A DNA stretch of 64,000 nt from Candidatus Gordonibacter avicola. GTDB taxonomy: Bacteria > Actinomycetota > Coriobacteriia > Coriobacteriales > Eggerthellaceae. Position 1 is the stretch's first letter. Each line of letters begins with the position of its first letter. Location of the stretch: NCBI GenBank assembly GCA_019113915.1, contig DXGM01000003.1:186001-250000 (forward strand). The letters are read 5' to 3'. The notes below the pieces were generated by a model, which saw only the letters and a program-made list of their open reading frames with translations, ran no database searches and was not told the origin of the DNA. Shown here piece by piece: positions 35,794 through 43,937 of the stretch. The translations under genes and the position numbers were made by a program.

Positions 35794-37020
35794 CTACCCC
35801 TGGGCGTTTTCTCGGCGTTTGCGGGGTTTGTAGGAGGGGCAGGCGTAGTCGCGTGGTTCGGCGGCATCAGCAATTTCAGCAACCCACGTCTCAATCGGTA
35901 GTGCCGACTCGGCCTCAAGCACCACTGAAACCTTCCCGTGCGTCTCGGGCGCGCGGGGCATGAACAGCGTGCAGCAATCGGGCGCATCCTGCGACGATAT
36001 CTCAAAGGTGCCCAGCCGCTCCGCCTCGGCGATAATTTCCAGCTTGTCAGTACCAATGAGCGGGCGAAACACCGGCAACTTCACCGCTTCATCCGTGCAG
36101 CGGATGTTGTCGAGCGTTTGCGATGCCACCTGCCCCAGACTCTCGCCCGTCACGAGCGCGCCAGCTCCTTCGCGGCGCGCCAGTTCCTCGGCCACCTTAA
36201 ACATGAGACGGCGATACATAATAACGCGCAGTTCAGGCGGTACGGTCAACGCAATTTCGCGCTGATAGTCGCCGAACGGCACCGTATACACGCGCCCGAT
36301 GCAACCCGTGCGCTCCAGCACGCGTGCGATATCATCCACCAGATACTCGCTCGCATCCGAAGTCTGCGGCCGCCCCGAGAAATGCACGCCAATGCACACG
36401 GCCCCGCGACGCGCAAGCTTCCATGTGGCCACCGGCGAGTCGATACCACTCGACAGCAAGCACACCACCTTACCCGAGCTACCCACCGGAAGCCCACCCA
36501 CACCCGGCACCGAGCGCGCGTACACGTACGCCGCGTTCTGTACCACCTCGACACCCACCGTGACGTCAGGGTTCTTCATTTTCACCTGCTTGTCGGGACA
36601 AGCCTCACAAAGCGCCCCGCCGATAATCTGGTTCATCTCCATGGAGTTCGTGGCGAAGTCGGTGTGATTGCGCCGCGCGGCCACCTTAAACGTGGCGAAG
36701 TCGCCAGCCTCCGCAAGGGCCACTACCGCCGCCTCGGCCATCTCGTCCAAGTCGCGCTCACACTTAAAGCCACTCGATACGCGCGCCACGCCCGGCACCT
36801 TGCTCACGATATCCGACGCCTCAACTGCCGTATCCCAACTGGTTCCCTCGCGCAGAAACACGCAGATGCGCCCCGAAATGCGATGGATCGTTACCACAGG
36901 GAAGTCCGCCAGCAGCGCCTCGAGGTTCTTCAAAAGCCGCATTTCGAACGAAGCGCGGTTGTGGCCCTTGAGACCAATTTCATGGTAGTGCACAAGGATG
37001 ATACGTTGGAATTCAGTCAT
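35794..37020 (-). CDS. thiI: tRNA 4-thiouridine synthase ThiI
   Basis: 408 residues. The N-terminal ferredoxin-like and THUMP domains are followed by the PP-loop CLLSSGIDSPVATW and GESLGQVASQTL. The enzyme adenylates U8 of tRNA and inserts sulfur. The C-terminal rhodanese domain of the E. coli enzyme is absent, as in most Gram-positive ThiI proteins; CPSYKP and CCTLFMP hold conserved C-terminal cysteines. GGGGAG precedes ATG 37020. A structured intergenic element lies upstream. Confidence 0.94.
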   Translation of the reverse strand: MTEFQRIILVHYHEIGLKGHNRASFEMRLLKNLEALLADFPVVTIHRISGRICVFLREGTSWDTAVEASDIVSKVPGVARVSSGFKCERDLDEMAEAAVVALAEAGDFATFKVAARRNHTDFATNSMEMNQIIGGALCEACPDKQVKMKNPDVTVGVEVVQNAAYVYARSVPGVGGLPVGSSGKVVCLLSSGIDSPVATWKLARRGAVCIGVHFSGRPQTSDASEYLVDDIARVLERTGCIGRVYTVPFGDYQREIALTVPPELRVIMYRRLMFKVAEELARREGAGALVTGESLGQVASQTLDNIRCTDEAVKLPVFRPLIGTDKLEIIAEAERLGTFEISSQDAPDCCTLFMPRAPETHGKVSVVLEAESALPIETWVAEIADAAEPRDYACPSYKPRKRRENAQG

Positions 37021-37078
37021 GAAGAAACTCCCCGGTCAAATCAATGCGCGCGAGGCGCAAAAACAAACCCATAGGTTG

Positions 37079-37213
37079 AAAAAAAGCACAGGTTGGCGTA
37101 GTGCGTCAGCGAGAACGGCCCCGGTGCCGAAGATTGCCCCGCCGCGCGGCCGAGCGTGCTTTCGCACGTGAGGGCAAGCGCACAAGGGGCAAGATTCGGT
37201 GCCGGGGCCGTTC
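37079..37213 (-). ncRNA. Candidate structured RNA between rpoZ and thiI
   Basis: Two 28-nt arms (37113-37140 and 37186-37213) pair at 24 of 28 positions. The four mismatches form two symmetric 2x2 internal loops, UC/UC and CA/CA. The enclosed region has a CGUGC-GAAA-GCACG hairpin with a GNRA loop only on the minus-strand reading (37155-37168). After the long stem the minus strand runs through a short GCAC/GTGC pairing into seven T residues (37079-37085). This fits a terminated non-coding RNA or a processed 3' end of rpoZ. I do not recognise a known family. Confidence 0.5.
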
Positions 37214-37226
37214 GCAGCGTCAAACA

Positions 37227-37254
37227 GTTCCGGCGGTCGACAGACCGCCGGAAC
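37227..37254 (-). terminator. Hairpin after rpoZ
   Basis: A perfect 12-bp stem (GTTCCGGCGGTC with GACCGCCGGAAC) closes a 4-nt loop, one base after the rpoZ stop. The minus strand then reads TGTTTGACG, a short U-tract. Confidence 0.7.
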
Positions 37255-37255
37255 C

Positions 37256-37516
37256 CTAGTGATTCTTGATATCGATAGAAGACGGATCGTACGACACTTC
37301 GCCACGAGCGATCTCGTTGAACGCAAGCGACAGCGGCTTCTTGTCGGCAGCACGCGCAATTTCCACCGCGGTCTGCAGCTGAATAGCGCGGTCGCGCTGG
37401 CCACGCATCATGTCGTTAATGTCATGCGCGCGCTTTGAAGCAAGAGCGCACAGCAAAAAACGGTCGTTGTCGGTCTTACCCAAGAGAACGTCGATCTTCG
37501 GTTCGATGATGCTCAT
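37256..37516 (-). CDS. rpoZ: RNA polymerase omega subunit
   Basis: 86 residues from ATG 37516. The omega core is clear: IDVLLGKTDNDRFLLCALASKRAHDINDMMRG, followed by KKPLSLAFNEIARGE. Omega helps assemble beta-prime and, in some bacteria, senses ppGpp. The gene lies 7 bp after gmk, the classic gmk-rpoZ pair, with mihF just upstream as in many Actinobacteria. Confidence 0.95.
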   Translation of the reverse strand: MSIIEPKIDVLLGKTDNDRFLLCALASKRAHDINDMMRGQRDRAIQLQTAVEIARAADKKPLSLAFNEIARGEVSYDPSSIDIKNH

Positions 37517-37523
37517 ATAGTAT

Positions 37524-38096
37524 CTAACCTCGTGCTTCCTCGGCTTGTTCAGTGACGTAGCGCACCAGAGCTTCGGTGGCTTCATCCAAATTGTCGTTTA
37601 CCAGCCGCATATCATACTCCATTTTGCGCGAAAGCTCCACTTCGGCCGCGCGCAAGCGCTCCGCAATCACCTCGTCGCTCTCGGTGCCCCGCCCGCGCAG
37701 GCGCTCTTCAAGCACCTGAAGCGAGGGAGGCTCAATGAACACGAGGTGTGCCGAAGGCATCTTTTCACGCACCTGAAAAGCGCCCTGCACATCAATTTCC
37801 AGGATAACCTGCTGACCGGCAGCCATGTGCTCTTCAACCGTCGCACGCGGCGTGCCGTAGCGGTTACCCGCGTACACGGCCCATTCCAGAAGTCCGTCTT
37901 CGTCCACAAGACGCTGAAACTCCTCGTCAGTAGCGAATTGATAGTGAACGCCATCCACTTCCCCCTCGCGGGGTGCGCGCGTGGTAACGGACACCGACAC
38001 CCAGGCGTCGGGCACCGCACGCAACAGACGGGCCACCAGCGTGCCTTTACCGGCACCTGATGGCCCTGAGATGACGAACAGGTTCCCGCGTCGCAT
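37524..38096 (-). CDS. gmk: Guanylate kinase
   Basis: 190 residues. The P-loop is ISGPSGAGKGT near residues 9-18, followed by SVSVTTRAPREGEVDGVHY (GMP binding) and FIEPPSLQVLEERLRGRGTE (lid). It converts GMP to GDP. No clear ribosome site precedes ATG 38096, and the mihF stop is only 8 bp upstream, so translation is likely coupled. Confidence 0.96.
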   Translation of the reverse strand: MRRGNLFVISGPSGAGKGTLVARLLRAVPDAWVSVSVTTRAPREGEVDGVHYQFATDEEFQRLVDEDGLLEWAVYAGNRYGTPRATVEEHMAAGQQVILEIDVQGAFQVREKMPSAHLVFIEPPSLQVLEERLRGRGTESDEVIAERLRAAEVELSRKMEYDMRLVNDNLDEATEALVRYVTEQAEEARG

Positions 38097-38104
38097 GCGG
38101 GGAA

Positions 38105-38413
38105 TTAGCCCAGACGCTCCAGCAGCGCGGACTGCTGGCGCTCGCCCAAACCGCGCAGACGGCGGCTTTCGGCAATCTGCAGTTCCTTCATAATTTTCTC
38201 GGCCTTAGCCTTGCCGTAGCCAGGCATGGTCTCGATGAGCGTGGACACCTTCATGCGGCCCACGACCGGATCGTTCTTCATTTCGAGAACCTTTTTCAGC
38301 GTAAGCTTGCCGGATTTCAGCTCATCGCGGACCTCGGCGCGCCTAATGCGGGCCGCCTTTGCCTTCTCCAGTGCCGCCTGACGCTCTTCCGGGCTGAGTT
38401 GAGGAATAGCCAT
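38105..38413 (-). CDS. mihF: Actinobacterial integration host factor (mIHF)
   Basis: 102 residues from ATG 38413, preceded by AAGGAG. The protein begins MAIPQLSPEERQAALEKA and contains helix-rich KMKV-type segments and a helix-two-turn-helix region (STLIETMPGYGKAKAEKIM). It is the nucleoid protein found next to gmk in Actinobacteria, where it bends DNA and is essential in mycobacteria. This gene is a main reason for placing the organism in Actinobacteria. Confidence 0.92.
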   Translation of the reverse strand: MAIPQLSPEERQAALEKAKAARIRRAEVRDELKSGKLTLKKVLEMKNDPVVGRMKVSTLIETMPGYGKAKAEKIMKELQIAESRRLRGLGERQQSALLERLG

Positions 38414-38446
38414 CGTGCATCTCTCCTTCTTGTTCAAAAGCGATTT

Positions 38447-38461
38447 CGTGATACTATCACG
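38447..38461. promoter_or_regulatory. Palindrome overlapping the mihF -10 region
   Basis: CGTGATA-C-TATCACG is a perfect 15-bp palindrome 33 bp before the mihF start. On the minus strand it contains TGA-TAGTAT, an extended -10. A second TACAAT lies further upstream near 38525. It is a candidate operator, perhaps for autoregulation by mIHF or another regulator. Confidence 0.4.
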
Positions 38462-38620
38462 CAATCATCCATCTTGCCTTGTCAATCGCCGTAATTCCAA
38501 AAAATTCCAGCTTGATGCCACACATTGTAGGAGTGGCCCGCGCCAAAAACCCCGTTTCGTCGCCTATTTGTTACACAGTGGCATAGCTAAGCGGTGAGCG
38601 GGGGAAACGCCATAAACGCC

Positions 38621-39346
38621 TTACAACTCGGCCACAATGGCCTCGAAGGCCGCCGCCGGGTCGGCCGTCTGCGTGATGGGACGTCCCACCACAATATGCG
38701 ACGCACCATTGGCGAACGCTTCGGCCGGAGTGGCTACGCGGCTCTGGTCGCCCTTCGCTGCGCCCGCCGGGCGCACGCCCGGGGTGACAATGTAGGCATC
38801 GGGGCCCAAAATCTCGCGCAGGCGCGCCGCCTCCTGCGGTGAGGCCACCACGCCGGAGATGCCGGCGCGCTTGGCCTGTTCGGCAAGCACCACCACCTGG
38901 TCAGCCATGGCACGGGAGACGCCCGTTTCGGCAAGCGCCGCATCGTTCATGCTGGTGAGCACCGTGATGCCGAGAGTAGCGGGCACCTCGTAGCCGTATT
39001 CGGCCGCCGCACGTTCGGCGCCCTTCTGAGCCGCCGCCATCATGTCAACGCCGCCCACCGTGTGCATGGTAAGCATGTCCGCCCCACTGCCGGCAGCCGC
39101 ATAGGCCGCGCCCTCCACCTGGTGCGGAATGTCGTGGAACTTAAGGTCAAGGAACACCTTGAAACCGCGTTCCTTGAGCGCGTACACGATGGCCGGGCCG
39201 TTCGCGTAGAAAAGGGTCATGCCCACTTTCATCCAGGTGGCCTTGCCCTGCAACTGGTCGGCGAGGTCGAACGCTTCCTCGATGCCACAGTCGAGCGCAA
39301 CAATCACACGCTCCTTTGCGGGAATCTGCTCGAACGAACTTACCAT
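38621..39346 (-). CDS. pyrF: Orotidine 5'-phosphate decarboxylase
   Basis: 241 residues from ATG 39346, which overlaps the pyrD stop and has AGGAG upstream. Active-site segments are [15 protein letters not shown], the catalytic [13 protein letters not shown] (Asp/Lys/Asp), LTMHTVGG and [17 protein letters not shown]. It performs the last step of UMP synthesis. The coupling to pyrD suggests a pyrK-pyrD-pyrF operon. The stop is followed by a 207-bp spacer before mihF. Confidence 0.95.
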   Translation of the reverse strand: MVSSFEQIPAKERVIVALDCGIEEAFDLADQLQGKATWMKVGMTLFYANGPAIVYALKERGFKVFLDLKFHDIPHQVEGAAYAAAGSGADMLTMHTVGGVDMMAAAQKGAERAAAEYGYEVPATLGITVLTSMNDAALAETGVSRAMADQVVVLAEQAKRAGISGVVASPQEAARLREILGPDAYIVTPGVRPAGAAKGDQSRVATPAEAFANGASHIVVGRPITQTADPAAAFEAIVAEL

Positions 39347-40410
39347 TCCAACGCTCCTATCAGCTCGTTGACATCTGCAACATGGTGTCGTTCGCAATAC
39401 TGCGCTATTCCGTCGATGATTTCAACCGTGGCGAACGGATTCACGAAATTCGCGGTACCAACGGCCACCGCTGTGGCTCCCGCCAGCATAAACTCCACCG
39501 CGTCGGTTGCCGTTGCGATGCCGCCCATGCCGAGAAGCGGCACCTGCACCGCCTTGTGGCATTCCCATACCATGCGCAGCGCCACGGGCTTCACGGCAGG
39601 ACCCGAAAGGCCCCCCACCCCGCGTGCGAGCTGTGGGCGACGGCGCTCCGCGTCGATGGCCATGCCCATGAGCGTATTGATAAGTGAGAGCGCATCGGCA
39701 CCGGCGGCTTCGGCTGCGCGGGCGATCTCGGTGATGTCGGTGACGTTGGGCGTAAGCTTCACGATGAGCGGCCGCTTCGTGGCGGCACGGCAGCGAGAAA
39801 CCACTTCCTCCACGCTGGTGGTGCATGTGCCGATGGTCATGCCGCCGGCGTCCACGTTCGGACACGAGATGTTCACCTCGTAGGCGTCCACCGGAGCCTC
39901 TTCAAGCGCCTCGATGACCTGCACGTATTCATCGTAGCTGTGGCCGGATACGTTCACGATAACCGTAGCTTCGCGCTCGGCAAGCCAAGGCAAGTCGTAC
40001 TCTTTCAGGTGCGCCACGCCGGGGTTCTGCAAGCCGATGGAGTTCAGCATGCCACTGGGCGTTTCCGCAATGCGAGGGCTCGCGTTGCCTTCCCACCCGT
40101 GCAGCGACACGCCCTTCGTGGTGACCGCACCAAGGCTCGCTACGTCAACAAAGTCCCCATACTCCCGCCCCGCCGCAAACGTCCCCGAAGCCACGGTGAC
40201 CGGGTTCTTCATCCCCAACCCACCAAGATTCACCGCCATGTTCACCATAGTAGGAGCAGGGCACCGAGGCGACCCCCCCACCAAGCGAGTTTCGCACGAG
40301 CCGAAAGCCCCAGTGGGGCTTTCGTGCGAGCCCAGGACTGTCTGAGCGACTGGGGGGGTCGCCTCGGCGCCCGTCCCAGCATGTTGAGAAGCGTTGAAGC
40401 TATCGCCCAT
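39340..40410 (-). CDS. pyrD: Dihydroorotate dehydrogenase B catalytic subunit, with repeat-containing N-terminal extension
   Basis: 356 residues if read from ATG 40410, which directly follows the pyrK stop and has AAGGTGAT as ribosome site. The class 1B core begins only at Met55 ([19 protein letters not shown]) and has [10 protein letters not shown] and IGMGGI-like FMN sites; core length from 40248 is 302 residues, normal for PyrDB. Codons ~13-51 are an in-frame palindromic repeat absent from the family. No Shine-Dalgarno is visible at 40248, so the extension may be translated. It oxidises dihydroorotate with PyrK as partner. Confidence 0.93.
   Translation of the reverse strand: MGDSFNASQHAGTGAEATPPVAQTVLGSHESPTGAFGSCETRLVGGSPRCPAPTMVNMAVNLGGLGMKNPVTVASGTFAAGREYGDFVDVASLGAVTTKGVSLHGWEGNASPRIAETPSGMLNSIGLQNPGVAHLKEYDLPWLAEREATVIVNVSGHSYDEYVQVIEALEEAPVDAYEVNISCPNVDAGGMTIGTCTTSVEEVVSRCRAATKRPLIVKLTPNVTDITEIARAAEAAGADALSLINTLMGMAIDAERRRPQLARGVGGLSGPAVKPVALRMVWECHKAVQVPLLGMGGIATATDAVEFMLAGATAVAVGTANFVNPFATVEIIDGIAQYCERHHVADVNELIGALEW
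40259..40372. repeat. Nested palindromic repeat, copy 2 (in frame in pyrD)
   Basis: The 72-bp core 40280-40351 matches copy 1 at 26630-26701 in 64 positions. Its inner stem is AAAGCCCC-AGT-GGGGCTTT, differing from copy 1 by three compensatory base pairs. The outer arms (40259-40279 and 40352-40372, 21 bp, one mismatch) are unrelated to the arms of copy 1. The element has no stop codon in the pyrD frame. Confidence 0.85.
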
Positions 40411-41271
40411 TTACCAGATCACCTTCTTCGCGTCGAACACCGGCCCATCCACACAGGCGCGCTGCTTGCCATCCACCGTGTCTACCACGCACGAGAGGCA
40501 CGCGCCAATGCCGCAGGCCATACGGCGCTCCAGTGACACCTCGCACGTGACATCGGCCTCCGCAGCCATCGCGGCCACAATCTTCATGAGGGGTTCCGGG
40601 CCGCAAACGGCCAGATAGTCGTAAGGCTCACCTGCCGCCTGAGCCTCGGCAAGGGCCTCTTCTACCAGCGACGTGCAGAAGCCCTCGCGGCCAAAGCTGC
40701 CGTCGTCAGTGGCGCAACGAGGCGCATTATCGCAGGTAGGAGCAGCAGCTAGAAGCGCCTCGTAGCGCGCACGACATGAAAGTGCGTCCTCGGTCTGCGC
40801 GCCTAGCACCACATCCGTGCGTACGCCCGCATTCACCAGCTGCTCGGCCAGCATAAACAGCGGAGCCGCACCCACACCGCCCCCCACAAGAAGCGCGCGA
40901 CGCGCATCTGCGGGCGGATGCCACGCGCGCCCCACCGGCCCCATGAGCTCAACCGCCTCAAGGTTTGCACATTCGGCCGTCGAAAGACCTGCCGGGCATG
41001 CGGCCACATCAGGCTCAAGCAAGCGCATATGCCCACTGCCGAAGCCCACCACCTGGTAAAGTATCTCAAGCGTGCGGGCCGAGCGATCGCACGAATACAC
41101 CGAGAACGGTCGACGCAGGATGTGCGCCTCCATCCCCGGAATTTTCATATGCACGAACTGCCCCGGTGCAAGCGTTGTCGCAATGGTTGGCGACAAGAGG
41201 CGCATGACGTACAGGTTCGGGCCGACACACGTATTCTCCAGAATGCGCGCCCGTTCGTTGACAAGAGCCAC
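40411..41271 (-). CDS. pyrK: Dihydroorotate dehydrogenase B electron-transfer subunit
   Basis: 286 residues from GTG 41271, preceded by AAAGGA at 6 bp. An ATG at 41343 is rejected because the promoter -10 lies inside that extension. The FAD domain has RRPFSVYS, the NAD domain has LLVGGGVGAAPLFMLAEQL, and the C-terminal [2Fe-2S] cluster motif is CGIGACLSCVVD plus a later Cys. PyrK passes electrons from the PyrD flavin to NAD. It is the first gene of pyrKDF. Confidence 0.92.
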   Translation of the reverse strand: MALVNERARILENTCVGPNLYVMRLLSPTIATTLAPGQFVHMKIPGMEAHILRRPFSVYSCDRSARTLEILYQVVGFGSGHMRLLEPDVAACPAGLSTAECANLEAVELMGPVGRAWHPPADARRALLVGGGVGAAPLFMLAEQLVNAGVRTDVVLGAQTEDALSCRARYEALLAAAPTCDNAPRCATDDGSFGREGFCTSLVEEALAEAQAAGEPYDYLAVCGPEPLMKIVAAMAAEADVTCEVSLERRMACGIGACLSCVVDTVDGKQRACVDGPVFDAKKVIW

Positions 41272-41329
41272 GAAGAGTCCTTTCTCACCCCGCGGCCGCA
41301 CAAAGCGGCTCAATCGTCGTTTGGGCGAG

Positions 41330-41338
41330 ATTGTACCA
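41330..41338 (-). promoter_or_regulatory. Extended -10 promoter for pyrKDF
   Basis: Minus strand TGG-TACAAT (41330-41338), the same nine bases as at phoH. The -35 region is poor. It would give a leader of about 50 nt with no PyrR loop or terminator, unlike carAB and pyrRBC. Confidence 0.55.
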
Positions 41339-41449
41339 TTCATCCGTCACTTAGGCCCCCGACGTGCCGAAATGCACGGGAAGCGCACGCGGACGGCGCA
41401 CCCCCATGAGTCGCGTGGCCTACCTTCGCCTGCAACCCACTGTGCGGTG

Positions 41450-41959
41450 TTAGCTGTTCTTTCGGGACAAGAAAAGGCCAACGAGTGCCCCTATAAAGAC
41501 AAGCGGAGCAAGCCTCACGAACAGCCATTCGAAGACGTGGAAGCCTGCTCCGAAAACGGCTGTTTCGGGATCGCCGTAATCCCAACCCAGATAAGGACTC
41601 GGCACCGTTATTAGTGCTGCAAAAATGAGTACGATAACCGCGCACAAAGAAATAAGCAGACCGCGGACTATTTTTTGTCTCGTCGCCTTCCTTCGCGCAA
41701 GCTGAAGGTTGATAACTTCCAGTTTTTCGGAAAAAGCTTTTACCTCATCAACTTCCGGTTCGATTACTTGTTCTCCCAGCAAGGTGCTGACCGGCGCGTC
41801 AAGCGCTTCTGACAGAGAAATCAGCAGATCAGAGTCGGGTACAGACAGCCCCTTCTCCCATTTGGAGATCGTTTGTCGCACCACGTGCACCTTGATGGCA
41901 AGTTCTTCCTGCGAAAGCCCTTTAGCTTTCCTGAGCGCCTTAATGTTTTCGCTGAGCAT
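41450..41959 (-). CDS. XRE-family regulator with two transmembrane helices
   Basis: 169 residues. The N-terminal HTH_3 is clear (LSENIKALRKAKGLSQEELA, VVRQTISKWEKGLSVPDS). After a short linker come two hydrophobic helices at about 98-118 and 142-163. Membrane-tethered XRE regulators of this type are common but rarely characterised. AAGGAGG precedes ATG 41959. It is divergent from the HEAT/GyrI-like gene across 135 bp, and may control it or itself. Confidence 0.8.
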   Translation of the reverse strand: MLSENIKALRKAKGLSQEELAIKVHVVRQTISKWEKGLSVPDSDLLISLSEALDAPVSTLLGEQVIEPEVDEVKAFSEKLEVINLQLARRKATRQKIVRGLLISLCAVIVLIFAALITVPSPYLGWDYGDPETAVFGAGFHVFEWLFVRLAPLVFIGALVGLFLSRKNS

Positions 41960-42094
41960 GGGTAACCTCCTTTTTTGGCGTTACCACAAGTGTGTAAAAA
42001 ACAGTCCGTTGCCTCAAGCAACGCATAGTAACATGCAACATGTGCGGAAGATAACCTTTGGAACGTGCGGCGAACGATGAAGGAGTACGCAAAG

Positions 42095-43039
42095 ATGGAA
42101 CAGGTTGAGGAACTTATGGAGCGGTTGCGCTCGGCCGACAACAACGAGGCGTACGCGGCGTTCAAGCAGCTGCGCGAAGCGAGCTCGACTGGGCCGGAAG
42201 TTGCCGCGCACCTTGGCGAGTTCGTGGCCATGCTTGAGGCTGAGAGTTCTTACGCGCGCACCCGTGGCTTCCTCCTGCTTGTGGCAAACGCGCGCCACGA
42301 CGCCGAAGGGTGCATCGATGCCGCGTTCGACCGCATGGCCACCTGCCTGCACGACCCCAAGCCCACGGTGGCGCGCCAGTGCGTGCAAGCCCTGCCCGAG
42401 TTGGCCGCCGCAAAGCCTGCACTCGCTGGCCGCATCGTCGCCGAGCTCGAACGCGTCAACCCCGGTGCCTATCGCGACAGCATGCAGCCTCTCATCGCTG
42501 CCGATGTGTCAGCCGCCCTTGCAGCGATTCGCGGCTTACAGCATGAGTGCGGTCGAATTAGGGTAGAGACAGTGGAACAATTCAGGCTTGCCCGGTATGT
42601 CGTGATTAGTCAGAATCCTGAACATGATGCTATGGATTATATGGAGCGCTGGGCGAAAAACAGCGGGCTGCTTGACTACCCCGATTATACCCCAAGGAAA
42701 ATTGGCTGGGATTTCCCCTTCGTCTCCGAAGAGCAGAAAGAAAGATTTGGCCTGCATGGATACGTAGCGGCGTACATCGTCCCTGATGATTTTGTTCCTT
42801 CCTGCGAGGGGGCGGAGCTGACTGTTCAGGAGACCGACCAGTACGCCGTGATTACTATTACGGACCCCTTCTCTGCGCCTTGGGAGAAGATCCCTCGCGC
42901 TTATGGGGAACTCTACGAATACGCGAACGCCCATACTATGGTGGCTCAAAGTTACGAGAACCGCATCTGCATGGAGGAAGTCTATGTTAAAGAGAGTGTT
43001 ACCTATATGGACGTCTACGTTTCTGTTGATGCGCACTAG
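42095..43039 (+). CDS. Fusion of HEAT-like (SufBD-type) and GyrI-like effector-binding domains
   Basis: 314 residues; ATG 42095 is chosen for the AAGGAG nine bases upstream (ATG 42077 is an alternative). Residues 1-150 resemble stand-alone clostridial HEAT-like proteins annotated SufBD (AKMEQ-type start, SSYARTRGFLLLVANARHD, KPTVARQCVQALPELAA). Residues 155-314 resemble the GyrI/AraC effector-binding fold (VVISQNPEHDAMDYMERWAK, YAVITITDP, MDVYVSVDA). Such domains bind small ligands or modulate proteins. The fusion is unusual. Residues at the junction show no obvious frameshift. Function unknown. Confidence 0.65.
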   Translation: MEQVEELMERLRSADNNEAYAAFKQLREASSTGPEVAAHLGEFVAMLEAESSYARTRGFLLLVANARHDAEGCIDAAFDRMATCLHDPKPTVARQCVQALPELAAAKPALAGRIVAELERVNPGAYRDSMQPLIAADVSAALAAIRGLQHECGRIRVETVEQFRLARYVVISQNPEHDAMDYMERWAKNSGLLDYPDYTPRKIGWDFPFVSEEQKERFGLHGYVAAYIVPDDFVPSCEGAELTVQETDQYAVITITDPFSAPWEKIPRAYGELYEYANAHTMVAQSYENRICMEEVYVKESVTYMDVYVSVDAH

Positions 43040-43041
43040 AA

Positions 43042-43248
43042 TCATTTCCAAGGGATGCTAAAGAGGCAGAAGAGAGAATATGGCACGATTACGCGTGGGT
43101 GCTCGACATACGCGAGCAGTGCGCGGCGGCTGGAACCCATTTTGAATTCCGGCAATGCGGAACCCACTTTATTAAGGATGGAAGAACCTACACCCTGCGC
43201 ACCCGCGATCTGTGCAGCCAGGCGCGGAAGGCGGGTATCAACCTCTAG
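43042..43248 (+). pseudogene. C-terminal remnant of a DUF5131 (phage Gp37/Gp68-like) gene
   Basis: Reading the + strand without a start gives about 68 residues to the TAG at 43246-43248. They include HDYAWVLDIREQC, FEFRQCGTHFIKDG and LCSQARKAGINL. These match my memory of the conserved C-terminus of DUF5131 proteins, which are radical-SAM-like and often phage-linked. The rest of the gene (about 200 residues) is missing. The fragment abuts the stop of the preceding gene, which suggests a deletion junction. A database search would settle the family. Confidence 0.6.
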
Positions 43249-43277
43249 CATTTGCTTGCGGCGGTTCGTGACTTGCT

Positions 43278-43305
43278 GGAGGGTCAGACAACCCTTTGAC
43301 CCTCC
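43278..43305. terminator. Hairpin between the DUF5131 remnant and the DUF2812 gene
   Basis: GGAGGGTCA and TGACCCTCC (9 bp) pair around a 10-nt loop. There is no strong T-tract on either strand. Its position between convergent units suggests a terminator. Confidence 0.45.
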
Positions 43306-43346
43306 TGCTCACGAAGGTTTGCAGAACCGGTTGAGTGAAGGAGACC

Positions 43347-43937
43347 TCACTCGCGGATGGCGCGCTCCTTCTTGAGACGGCCGATCTGGCGCGCAATGCG
43401 GATGACCTGCACAGCCAGCACCACTGCTATCACCAGCAGGATTGCGGCAATGCCAAGGAAAAGCGGGTCGCCCGCCGAGAGCACCGGACCCATCACCTGC
43501 TTGAAGTTTGGGGTGTTGACATGAGCGAACGCTACCAACTGAAATACGACTGCGAGCAATTCCACCCCAAGCAACACGAGCAGCAGCGTGCGGATGCGTC
43601 GCAGGTGCGTGATACGCGAATCCAAGTCAGAGAACAGGTCGAAAGGACCATCTTCTGCGCGGCGGCGGAAGTAGACCCAGCGACCACACGCGGCCACCTG
43701 CTCAATACCGGCGTCCTCCATAAAGCGCAGGTAGCGCTCACTTTCCGCCGTGCTCGGCAGGGTGTTGAGCAATTCAAGTTTGTAGCAGTACTCCCCCGGT
43801 GTTCCCTGCTCGAACACGTAGCGTACGCCGGTGGTGTCGACGAGGTTCCACCCGAGGGCCGCCATGTCGTTCAGCCAACGTTCTTCCTTTTCGAACCCCC
43901 ATGCCCAGAACACCTTGTGGACGACTTTCCTGTTCAT
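43347..43937 (-). CDS. DUF2812 domain membrane protein
   Basis: 196 residues from ATG 43937, overlapping the padR stop by 4 bp (ATGA), with AAGGAT upstream. The N-terminal ~110 residues match DUF2812 (KVFWAWGFEKEERWLNDMAALGWNL, YCYKLELLN, EQVAACGRWVYFRR). Two transmembrane helices follow at about 118-138 and 158-180, then a basic tail. PadR-DUF2812 pairs are common in Firmicutes and Actinobacteria and often respond to membrane stress, but the biochemical role is unknown. Confidence 0.82.
   Translation of the reverse strand: MNRKVVHKVFWAWGFEKEERWLNDMAALGWNLVDTTGVRYVFEQGTPGEYCYKLELLNTLPSTAESERYLRFMEDAGIEQVAACGRWVYFRRRAEDGPFDLFSDLDSRITHLRRIRTLLLVLLGVELLAVVFQLVAFAHVNTPNFKQVMGPVLSAGDPLFLGIAAILLVIAVVLAVQVIRIARQIGRLKKERAIRE

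Noticed and set aside
40259..40372. Rho-independent terminator within pyrK-pyrD
   Set aside because: The hairpin is strong but has no U-tract and recurs as a repeat element elsewhere; pyrD and pyrF must be transcribed through it.
42014..42388. 124-codon frame opposite the HEAT/GyrI-like gene
   Set aside because: Antisense to a better-supported gene; no ribosome site or family.
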